A stretch of 9,038 nucleotides of DNA from Burkholderiales bacterium. GTDB lineage: Bacteria > Pseudomonadota > Gammaproteobacteria > Burkholderiales > Burkholderiaceae_D. The translations under genes and the position numbers were made by a program. Positions 1 through 5,617 of the stretch are shown here, piece after piece. The stretch lies in contig JAGWUK010000084.1 of NCBI GenBank assembly GCA_028868455.1, forward strand, positions 1-9,038, written 5' to 3'. The notes beneath the pieces are model-generated. The model saw nothing but the letters and a program-made list of their open reading frames with translations. It ran no database searches and had not been told where the DNA came from. The number at the start of each line of letters is the position of its first letter. The stretch's first letter is position 1.

Positions 1-798
1 GCACAGGCACTCAGCAGTCTGAGCAGCAATCAACTGCGCCGCTTTACGTCTCAATTGCACGCTGCCGGCCTGAACGCCCGCAGCATTGCGCGCAAGCTTT
101 CCAGCTGGCGCGGCTTCTATCACTGGCTGGCCGAAGAACACGGACGCGATGGCAATCCCGTCGAAGGCATACGCGCACCAAAGAAAAGCAAACCTTTGCC
201 GAAAGCCCTGGGCGCTGATGATGCCGTGCGCCTGGTCGCCTATCCGGGCGCCGATCAGCCAACGCAAAAAGCCAATCACGCCATGTTTGAATTGCTGTAC
301 TCCAGCGGTCTGCGTGTGTCTGAACTGGCAGGGCTGGATGTGGCTGCGGTCGACAATGCAGAACATACTTCGCTGGGCTGGGTTGATCTGCAGGAAGGCG
401 AAGTGCATGTCACCGGCAAAGGCGGCAAGCCGCGCATCGTGCCTGTCGGAACCCACGCGCTGGCTGCCCTGCGAGACTGGCTGGCCGTGCGTGGCAGCTT
501 AGTGAAAGCCGATCCGTATCCGCTGTTTCTGAGCGAACGCGGCACCCGTATTTCGGTACGACTGGTGCAACTGCGGCTGAAAGCACATGCGCAAAGTCTG
601 GATATCCCGGCCAATGTGCATCCGCATATGCTGCGCCATTCGTTCGCTTCCCATGTGCTGCAATCCTCCGGCGATCTGCGCGCCGTGCAGGAAATGCTGG
701 GACACAGTTCCATTACCGCCACGCAGGTTTATACGGCGCTGGATTTTCAGCATCTTGCCAAAGTCTACGACCAGACCCATCCGCGCGCGAAAAAATAG
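1..798 (+). CDS. xerC: Tyrosine recombinase XerC (5' end outside window)
   Basis: Site-specific recombinase that, with XerD, resolves chromosome dimers at dif during cell division. The reading frame is open from base 1, so the start is missing. 265 residues are present; the family is usually about 300, so roughly 30-50 residues lie upstream. Counting from the first codon, an N-terminal SAM-like DNA-binding segment (RSIARKLSSWRGFYHWL) is followed by the catalytic domain with the full active-site set: Arg105 in SSGLRVSEL, Lys140 in TGKGGKPR, His209 and Arg212 in HMLRHSF, His235 in LGHSS and the nucleophile Tyr244 (codon 730-732) in TQVYTALDF. The C-terminus HLAKVYDQTHPRAKK is typical of XerC rather than XerD or a phage integrase. 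It ends in TAG at 796-798 and converges on the aer gene. An integron or island integrase is unlikely, given the housekeeping-type C-terminus and G+C-rich codon use. Confidence 0.94.
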   Translation, partial: AQALSSLSSNQLRRFTSQLHAAGLNARSIARKLSSWRGFYHWLAEEHGRDGNPVEGIRAPKKSKPLPKALGADDAVRLVAYPGADQPTQKANHAMFELLYSSGLRVSELAGLDVAAVDNAEHTSLGWVDLQEGEVHVTGKGGKPRIVPVGTHALAALRDWLAVRGSLVKADPYPLFLSERGTRISVRLVQLRLKAHAQSLDIPANVHPHMLRHSFASHVLQSSGDLRAVQEMLGHSSITATQVYTALDFQHLAKVYDQTHPRAKK

Positions 799-800
799 AC

Positions 801-837
801 TGCTGCCAAAACATATGTTGGTCGTTTTTTTGCAGCA
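801..837. terminator. Weak hairpin between convergent xerC and aer
   Basis: The 62-bp gap between the two stop codons holds an outer stem TGCTGC (801-806) with GCAGCA (832-837), and inside it CCAA/TTGG arms around CATATG (806-821) followed by a run of seven T on the plus strand (825-831). This could end the xerC transcript and, through the outer stem, act from both sides. The inner stem is A+T-rich and bulged, so the call is tentative. Confidence 0.3.
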
Positions 838-860
838 CTGTTCAGGCGGCTACCGTGTAC

Positions 861-2528
861 TTATTTCAACATCCTGTTTTGAGCTGCCACCTGACGCGAT
901 GGGGGTGCAACGGCGGCTCGGCGAATCTCTGGCAAAGCTGCACTGCGTGCGTTACCCGACATCAGCCTGAATGCGCCAACCAGCTCCGAAAGATGATGAG
1001 CCTGCTCTTTCATTGTTGACGAAGCCGCAGCAGCCTGCTCGCCCAGCGCCGCATTTTGCTGCGTGATTTCATCCATATGCATCATTGCCCGATTGACCTG
1101 ATCAATACCTTCGGTCTGCTCCTGACCGGATGCGGAAATTGCCATCATGATTTCCGATGCGTGCTGTACCGCTTCCACAATATCGCTCATGGTGTGTCCG
1201 GCAATATCGACCAGATGACTGCCCTCTTCCACTGTCTCGATGGAATTGTGAATCAGGACTTTGATCTCTTTGGCAGCACCGGCGCTGCGTTGCGCGAGGT
1301 TGCGTACTTCGCTGGCGACAACGGCAAAGCCACGCCCCTGCTCACCTGCGCGCGCCGCTTCGACGGCGGCATTCAGCGCCAGGATATTGGTCTGGAAAGC
1401 AATGCCGTCAATCACGCTGATGATGTCGGCCATTTTGCTGGAACTGGCTTTGATCGAAGACATGGTATCGACCACATGATTGACCGCGTCGCCCCCTTTG
1501 CTGGCGATCTCTGCTGTGGAACGTATCAGGTTACTGGCTTCCAGCGCTTGCCCTGCGTTGCGTTTGACGATCGTGGTGAATTGCGTCATCGAACTGGCCG
1601 TTTGCTCCAGGCTGTTTGCCTGTGACTCGGTACGATGCGACAAATCCATCACGCCATCGGCGATTTCTGAGGCTTCGTCATTCACGATGTCCGTCGACTG
1701 CCGGATTTGTCCGACCAAAAATTTGGTATTAATCTGCAACACACGCAACGCTTGCAAAAGCTTCGCCACTTCATCGCTACCGGACGCTTGTATCTTGCTG
1801 GTCAGGTCGCCGGACGACATGGTTTCAATTTCATCGAGGGCATAACGCAAGGGACCAACGATGGCTTTGTATAACAGCATTCCCGACAAAATGGTCGCCA
1901 GCACACCAACGCCGGCAACGGCGATCGCGGACGTGCCAAGCGCATTGCTACCGTTTCCCTGCATGAGATACGCCAGCAAGGCATTTGCGCAGGACAACAG
2001 CAGTAACACGCCGAATACCATCAGCATTTTTGCACTCAGGGTGAGTTCCTCCAGTTGTCCGTGCACGCTGAAAGCCGAACGTGCAATGGCATGGCCTTCA
2101 TGAATGCGCAAGCGAGATTGGCCACTTTTGATGAGCCGGTACGCGGCTTCGGCTTCATGCACCTGCTGCCGCGAAGGTTTGCCGCGGATGGAGGTATAGC
2201 CGGTCACCTGATGGTTTTCGATCAGCGGCGCGGCGTTAGCTTCTACCCAGTAATGGTCACCATTTTTACAGCGGTTTTTCACCAGCCCAGTCCAGGCTTT
2301 ACCGCTTTTCAGGGTGCGCCACATGTCTTCAAATGCCTCTTCCGGCATATCGGGATGACGCACGATATTGTGCGGTGCCCTGAGTAATTCCTCTTCAGTA
2401 AATCCGCTGATACGTACAAAATCCTGGTTGACGTAGGTGATTTTGCCTTTCAGATCGGTCTTGGAAACGATGGTTTCATCGTCTTTCAATACATATTCAC
2501 GCTGAGTTACGGGTAAATTACTACGCAT
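861..2528 (-). CDS. aer: Aer-type aerotaxis receptor (PAS-HAMP-MCP)
   Basis: Membrane-bound energy/redox sensor that signals to the CheA/CheW chemotaxis complex. The 555 residues read: a PAS domain at about 20-120; two close membrane segments at about 167-189 and 199-222 with a very short linker; a HAMP region from about 222 to 275; and a cytoplasmic methyl-accepting signalling domain at about 300-520 with its hairpin tip at 372-411 (GIAFQTNILALNAAVEAARA). The PAS domain has VRHPDMP, with Arg57, His58 and Asp60 at the same places as the residues important for FAD binding in Escherichia coli Aer, and KNGDHYWVEANA. There is no periplasmic ligand domain, as expected for Aer. I see no C-terminal NWETF-type CheR/CheB tether. 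The ATG at 2526-2528 has a purine-rich AAGGAAAAGG about 10 nt upstream. It is separated from the OmpA-like gene upstream by a strong terminator, so it likely has its own promoter; I could not place one. A gene for another PAS-MCP of the same type is the only real alternative. Confidence 0.92.
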   Translation of the reverse strand: MRSNLPVTQREYVLKDDETIVSKTDLKGKITYVNQDFVRISGFTEEELLRAPHNIVRHPDMPEEAFEDMWRTLKSGKAWTGLVKNRCKNGDHYWVEANAAPLIENHQVTGYTSIRGKPSRQQVHEAEAAYRLIKSGQSRLRIHEGHAIARSAFSVHGQLEELTLSAKMLMVFGVLLLLSCANALLAYLMQGNGSNALGTSAIAVAGVGVLATILSGMLLYKAIVGPLRYALDEIETMSSGDLTSKIQASGSDEVAKLLQALRVLQINTKFLVGQIRQSTDIVNDEASEIADGVMDLSHRTESQANSLEQTASSMTQFTTIVKRNAGQALEASNLIRSTAEIASKGGDAVNHVVDTMSSIKASSSKMADIISVIDGIAFQTNILALNAAVEAARAGEQGRGFAVVASEVRNLAQRSAGAAKEIKVLIHNSIETVEEGSHLVDIAGHTMSDIVEAVQHASEIMMAISASGQEQTEGIDQVNRAMMHMDEITQQNAALGEQAAAASSTMKEQAHHLSELVGAFRLMSGNARSAALPEIRRAAVAPPSRQVAAQNRMLK

Positions 2529-2768
2529 CCTGGAACATCCTTTTCCTTGTTTGCCGTTGCCTTGCTGTGACCAGACTGTGCGCTGGCACCAGCGACATGC
2601 GCAGATAGTCCCATGATCAGCTTGCGAAAAAAAAGCGGGTAACTGTTGCAGAAAGTTAAATGCCAGCGAGCCAGATCAAACCATCGTGGATCGGCCAGCA
2701 TTTCTTGACGCAGATCAAATTCTGGTGTGGAACCATGCGGCGAAAATCCAACACGGATTCCTGACTGC

Positions 2769-2794
2769 AAAAAAAAACGCGCATCGCTGCGCGT
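2769..2794 (-). terminator. Intrinsic terminator of the OmpA-like gene
   Basis: A perfect 7-bp stem, ACGCGCA (2777-2783) and TGCGCGT (2788-2794) with a 4-nt loop, lies 26 bases after the stop of the minus-strand gene at 2821. Read on the minus strand it is followed by nine T (2777-2769), the classic rho-independent layout. A second A-run at 2796-2803 on the other side would also give some plus-strand symmetry, but no plus-strand gene ends here. Confidence 0.85.
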
Positions 2795-2820
2795 CAAAAA
2801 AAAGGGAGCAACTGGCAGCG

Positions 2821-3879
2821 CTAGCGCAACACCATTTCCACGCGGCGGTTTTTGGCACGGCCACTTTCCGTGATATTCGATGCGCGTGGCGCTAAAGGAC
2901 CAACACCGTGACTGAGCAGACGACTGTCGGCGATGCCGTAGGCTTTCAGTGCCTCCACGACGGATAAGGCGCGACGTGCCGACAAATCCATGTTGTGTTC
3001 GAGTGGCCCTTGCATATCGGTGTGGCCAACGATGTACACATTCAGGGAATTGGATTTCAGGTATTTCGCCATCTGGTCGAGCTGCGGTTTGGATTCCGGT
3101 TTGATGTCGGCTTTGTCGGTATCGAAAAACAGTCCGTAAAAACTGATCGCGCCATTGCTCGCCAGTTCTTTGCTGATGGTGTCGGCATTGAGGGTGACGA
3201 TGTTCTGTTCCATGGATTTCGGCTCCAGCACTTCGACCAGCGCCGTCACATGGTCGTTGAGGCTGTTGCTGAGATCGCCCATGGTGCCGCCGCTATTTTG
3301 CGCGGCATAAATGGCGACATAAGTGGATTCTGTTCCTGCGCCTTTTTGCAGCAGCGCATAGCGAAAATCGCTGACGCCATCAAATACGCCGGACACAAAG
3401 CGATTGCGATTAACGTCGTAACCATCACCTTGCACATGGGTGCGCTTGTCGCTCCAGTTATATTTCAGATGCTTGAACGAGGGACCGCAACTTTCATTGG
3501 CGCACTGGAATACCGGTTTGAATCCTTTACCGCCGAGACTGTCGGTGAAATTGCTCAAGACTTCAAGCGATGAGCGGCCTTTCGGCACGACATAGACGGT
3601 ACGTGTCACGGTGCCCTGCGCACGTTGTAGCTTGGAAAAATGCTTGCTGCCACTGTATTCAGGCTCCAGTGCCGGACCGGCCGGAAAGGCGATTTCATCG
3701 AAGGCCTTGCGTGTCTGCAACAGGATGAACGAGCCTTGATAGCGCCCCGTCAGCGCATGATCGCGAGAATTCGGGGCGTCGCTGTTTAACACTTTTTCGT
3801 ATTCAGGATTGGCGGCTAACGCGCCCAGACTGCTGCAAAGACTCAGACAAAAACCCAGGGAAAGGATGAAGTTGTGCAT
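2821..3879 (-). CDS. Exported OmpA-family protein with DUF4892-like N-terminal domain
   Basis: Probable periplasmic or outer-membrane protein that binds peptidoglycan. The 352 residues begin with a signal peptide (MHNFILSLGFCLSLCSSL, likely cut after ALA near residue 22). Residues about 33-215 fit the DUF4892 pattern as I remember it (DHALTGRYQGSFILL, then TVYVVPKGRSSLEVLSNF), with Cys126 and Cys131 spaced for a disulfide. Residues about 245-350 are an OmpA C-terminal domain: FDTDKADIKPES, VGHTD, LSARRALSVVEAL and NRRVEMVL. Asp288 and Arg303 are 15 apart, as are the two residues of E. coli OmpA that hold diaminopimelate. There is no obvious beta-barrel. I chose the ATG at 3877-3879 because GGGAG sits 9 nt upstream and it begins the signal peptide; the longer frame to 3942 adds 21 residues with no signal character. 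The gene has its own likely promoter and terminator, so it is probably monocistronic. The role of the N-terminal domain is unknown. Confidence 0.9.
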   Translation of the reverse strand: MHNFILSLGFCLSLCSSLGALAANPEYEKVLNSDAPNSRDHALTGRYQGSFILLQTRKAFDEIAFPAGPALEPEYSGSKHFSKLQRAQGTVTRTVYVVPKGRSSLEVLSNFTDSLGGKGFKPVFQCANESCGPSFKHLKYNWSDKRTHVQGDGYDVNRNRFVSGVFDGVSDFRYALLQKGAGTESTYVAIYAAQNSGGTMGDLSNSLNDHVTALVEVLEPKSMEQNIVTLNADTISKELASNGAISFYGLFFDTDKADIKPESKPQLDQMAKYLKSNSLNVYIVGHTDMQGPLEHNMDLSARRALSVVEALKAYGIADSRLLSHGVGPLAPRASNITESGRAKNRRVEMVLR

Positions 3880-3931
3880 GATGTTCGACTCCCAAAGAGT
3901 GATACATACGGTCGGATGGCCCAGCGCAATC

Positions 3932-3960
3932 CACTGTAGCACAGTGAATTGATGTCACAA
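3932..3960 (-). promoter_or_regulatory. Candidate promoter of the OmpA-like gene, with palindrome over the -10
   Basis: On the minus strand TTGTGA (3955-3960) and TACAGT (3933-3938) are 16 bp apart, matching four of six bases each of the sigma-70 -35 and -10 boxes, with an expected start near 3926 and a leader of about 47 nt. The -10 lies in the inverted repeat CACTGT-agc-ACAGTG (3932-3946), which could be an operator. The boxes are weak matches, so this is a prediction from spacing and position. Confidence 0.4.
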
Positions 3961-3972
3961 GTGCTTTTCCGG

Positions 3973-3994
3973 AAAATTCGCCTGATTCTGCGAA
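3973..3994 (-). terminator. Possible terminator upstream of the OmpA-like promoter
   Basis: TTCGC (3977-3981) and GCGAA (3990-3994) form a 5-bp stem with an 8-nt loop, followed on the minus strand by four T, the first bases of the palindrome TTTTCCGGAAAA (3965-3976). It lies between the diguanylate cyclase stop and the next promoter, so it could insulate the two genes. The stem and T-run are both short. Confidence 0.3.
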
Positions 3995-4000
3995 ATAAAT

Positions 4001-4080
4001 ATACTCCCCTGTTTTTAACATTTTTTCAGCCTGCTTCGCACATATTACGCTGGCTTTTAAAAAATACTCGGGGTAAGTAT
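4001..4080. repeat. Extended imperfect inverted repeat after the cyclase gene
   Basis: ATACTCCCC (4001-4009) pairs with GGGG-ta-AGTAT (4070-4080) with only a 2-base bulge. Inside, TTTTTTCAGC (4021-4030) can pair with GCTG (4049-4052) and A6 (4059-4064). A smaller alternative, ATACT/AGTAT (4064-4068, 4076-4080) followed by a T-run on the minus strand, would act as a weak terminator 21 bases after the cyclase stop at 4101. The region has no coding capacity. Confidence 0.4.
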
Positions 4081-4100
4081 ATTCATAAGCATGTGTCTTT

Positions 4101-5258
4101 TCAGGTTTTCACGACGCGGTTACGGCCTTCACGCTTGGCCTGGTAGCACGCCTGATCAACACGGCTGAAGGTGGCGGCGGGAGTCTCGTCCTGAATCCAG
4201 TCGGCAACACCGACGCCGATGCTGACGGTCATCGGTATGCTTTCACCTTCAAAAACGCAAGGATGCTGCAGCAGATCGACGCGCAGGCTTTCGGCAATCG
4301 CGCACGACAGCTCTATCGTTGTACACGGCAGGATGACGATAAATTCTTCGCCGCCGATGCGCGCGATCACATCGCTGTCGCGCCGTATATGCTGCCGCAA
4401 GAGATGTGCAAACTGTTGCAGGCAGGCGTCGCCGCCGGGGTGACCATAACGGTCATTGATCAGTTTGAAATGATCGAGATCCAGAACCAGCAAGCCCAGC
4501 GCTTCCTTTTTGCGCGCTGCCAGCGCCCACGCCTGCTGCCAGACGCTTTCATAGCTGCGCCGGTTCGGCAATCCGGTCAACGCGTCGATCAGCGACAATT
4601 GCGCCAGCTCTGCCTGACTTTGGATCAGTTTGATTTCCGTTTCTATCTGCCCCGCATATTCGCGCGCGGAACGGCGCAAATTCGCCATCAGATAAAACGT
4701 ATAAATCAGCAGAGTGAGTCCGGTAGAGCGCAATGGCAGTAACGGCAACAGCAGTAAGATAGCCGACGGCAATATCATGCCCAGCACGGCGATTCTGGCT
4801 TGCGACGGATGCATGGCAAAGGTATGACTGGCCGCCGTAGAAAACGCGATGGTCGCCAGCAAGCACACCATCACCGTCGCATCCGCCTCGGCCTGCAAAT
4901 AGCACACCAGTGCGGACACGCCACCCCATAATGCCGAACTACCCTGTATCAGCAGCCAATAGCTGCGCTGCCAGCGCACATGCGCGGCACTTCCGGCATC
5001 GCGCTCTGGCGGCTTCAGGCGAATCCTTAACACCCAGAACAACAAAAATCCGCCCGGCGGCAGCGTGACCAGCCATGACCATTTTTGACTATAGTCTGCC
5101 AGCCAGATCATGAGCAGACAGGCGATCAGATAAAAAACCGGTCCGGTCAGCGCGCGCGTATATAAATCGCCGCTGATTCGCCAGTTCCGGTAATGATCAA
5201 TCTCTTGCGCCAGTACGGCAGGCGATTGGGTAAAAGCGGTGAAATCTATTTTGCTCAT
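4101..5258 (-). CDS. Membrane-bound GGDEF diguanylate cyclase
   Basis: Makes cyclic di-GMP from two GTP, a second messenger that favours sessile over motile life. The 385 residues have a hydrophobic N-terminal half with about six membrane segments (roughly 36-54, 62-78, 100-120, 126-147, 154-174 and 178-194), a short amphipathic linker (EYAGQIETEIKLIQSQAEL) and a GGDEF domain at about 218-382. The catalytic loop is intact: GGEEF at 302-306, preceded by an allosteric I-site RDSD (Arg293-Asp296) at the usual five-residue distance, and LDLDHFKLINDRYGH supplies the metal and substrate residues. An active, product-inhibited enzyme is therefore expected. No EAL domain is present. I cannot name the membrane sensor domain; it resembles the general plan of MASE-type domains. 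The ATG at 5256-5258 has no clear ribosome-binding site, but an in-frame TAG four codons upstream leaves no earlier ATG, GTG or TTG. The structured leader at 5281-5318 may affect expression. Confidence 0.93.
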   Translation of the reverse strand: MSKIDFTAFTQSPAVLAQEIDHYRNWRISGDLYTRALTGPVFYLIACLLMIWLADYSQKWSWLVTLPPGGFLLFWVLRIRLKPPERDAGSAAHVRWQRSYWLLIQGSSALWGGVSALVCYLQAEADATVMVCLLATIAFSTAASHTFAMHPSQARIAVLGMILPSAILLLLPLLPLRSTGLTLLIYTFYLMANLRRSAREYAGQIETEIKLIQSQAELAQLSLIDALTGLPNRRSYESVWQQAWALAARKKEALGLLVLDLDHFKLINDRYGHPGGDACLQQFAHLLRQHIRRDSDVIARIGGEEFIVILPCTTIELSCAIAESLRVDLLQHPCVFEGESIPMTVSIGVGVADWIQDETPAATFSRVDQACYQAKREGRNRVVKT

Positions 5259-5280
5259 GTATCTAATCTACGATGCAGTA

Positions 5281-5318
5281 CAGAACCAGGCTGGAAAAAC
5301 CGCAGGACTGCGGTTCTG
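5281..5318 (-). promoter_or_regulatory. Attenuator-like hairpin in the cyclase leader
   Basis: In the minus-strand leader, AACCGCA and TGCGGTT (5315-5309 and 5304-5298) form a perfect 7-bp stem with a 4-nt loop, ending in a run of U (5299-5295). A competing pairing CAGAACC (5318-5312) with GGTTCTG (5287-5281) shares the AACC bases, so the two folds exclude each other. This is the layout of a terminator/antiterminator, about 40 nt upstream of the start codon. No known riboswitch motif was recognised. Confidence 0.4.
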
Positions 5319-5328
5319 AATTCTCTTC

Positions 5329-5356
5329 ATCATACACAGTGCCCACTGCCTGCGAA
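5329..5356 (-). promoter_or_regulatory. Candidate promoter of the diguanylate cyclase gene
   Basis: On the minus strand TTCGCA (5351-5356) and TATGAT (5329-5334) are 16 bp apart, matching four and five of six consensus bases. Transcription would start near 5322, giving a leader of about 64 nt that begins just before the hairpin at 5281-5318. The -35 overlaps one arm of the inverted repeat 5347-5354 / 5383-5390. Confidence 0.38.
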
Positions 5357-5518
5357 GCATCTGACGGCAGGATTGTCGCTGGCGCAGGCATTTTGCTGCA
5401 TCGCCGCGACACATCTGCAACAGCCAGCAAATTGTTGACGCGGATCAGCGATAGCGGAAACTGAAAACGAGCGAAAAAAAAGAGCGGGATATGATCGAGC
5501 CGTTCGCTTTAAATGTTG

Positions 5519-5599
5519 AAATGCTTCCAGGTAATATTTAGAAGCATTTTTCTTCATACATTTGAATTGATGTAGAAGCAACTAATATAAAATACTTCC
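5519..5599. repeat. Two inverted pairs of GAAGCATTT-like half sites (possible operators)
   Basis: Pair one is AAATGCTTC (5519-5527) with GAAGCATTT (5541-5549), a perfect 9-bp inverted repeat with a 13-nt centre. Pair two is AGAAGCAACT (5574-5583) with AAATACTTCC (5590-5599), an imperfect version with a 6-nt centre that straddles the -10 box of the downstream gene. All four arms are versions of one motif, which suggests binding sites for a dimeric regulator. Pair one is followed by five T on the plus strand, so a weak terminator is an alternative reading for it. Confidence 0.5.
5562..5591 (+). promoter_or_regulatory. Candidate promoter of the DDE-like gene
   Basis: TTGAAT (5562-5567) and TATAAA (5586-5591) lie 18 bp apart, close to the sigma-70 consensus. 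The expected start near 5598 leaves about 20 nt before the TTG start at 5618, enough for the ribosome-binding site at 5608-5613. Half sites of the inverted repeats fall between and just after the two boxes. Confidence 0.5.
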
Positions 5600-5607
5600 A
5601 CTTCAAT

Positions 5608-5613
5608 GGAGGT
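5608..5613 (+). promoter_or_regulatory. Ribosome-binding site that decides a TTG start
   Basis: GGAGGT lies 4-5 nt before the TTG at 5618-5620. The in-frame ATG at 5606-5608 overlaps this site and has only A+T-rich sequence before it, so the TTG is the better start. Confidence 0.65.
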
Positions 5614-5617
5614 AATA

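Larger units (their letters stand above)
5259..5617. other. Intergenic region at the core/island boundary
   Basis: 359 bp between two divergent genes, with no convincing ORF. From left to right it holds the cyclase leader with its hairpin, a candidate cyclase promoter, and an 8-bp perfect inverted repeat TGCCTGCG (5347-5354) / CGCAGGCA (5383-5390) with an internal CTGCC/GGCAG pair. Near 5450-5520 base composition drops to A+T-rich. It is followed by a cluster of four GAAGCATTT-like half sites and the promoter of the next gene. I found no tRNA, attachment-site duplication or integrase-type end here. Confidence 0.6.

Noticed and set aside
1056..1625. 189-aa plus-strand ORF
   Set aside because: It lies fully antisense to the signalling domain of aer, whose motifs are unmistakable; the ORF is a by-product of G+C-rich codon use.
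2688..2695. GCCGAT (minus strand) as a flagellar sigma-28 -10 box for aer
   Set aside because: No TAAA-type -35 sits at the required distance, and the box itself departs from GCCGATAA.
2507..2797. 96-aa minus-strand ORF upstream of and overlapping aer
   Set aside because: It begins with a TTG inside the terminator hairpin of the OmpA-like gene, runs 22 bp into aer in another frame, lacks a ribosome-binding site and shows no domain. A shorter version from the internal ATG (64 aa) is not excluded but has no support.
2995..3573. 192-aa plus-strand ORF
   Set aside because: It is antisense to the OmpA-like gene, which has a signal peptide, ribosome-binding site and conserved domain.
4549..4929. 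126-aa minus-strand ORF
   Set aside because: It is in another frame of the diguanylate cyclase membrane region, with no start signal or recognisable motif.
5259..5328. Cyclic di-GMP riboswitch in the cyclase leader
   Set aside because: The region is too short and I see none of the conserved GEMM core; only simple competing hairpins are present.
5330..5581. 83-aa minus-strand ORF in the boundary region
   Set aside because: It crosses the composition change and the operator-like repeats, is oddly cysteine-rich, and has no ribosome-binding site.
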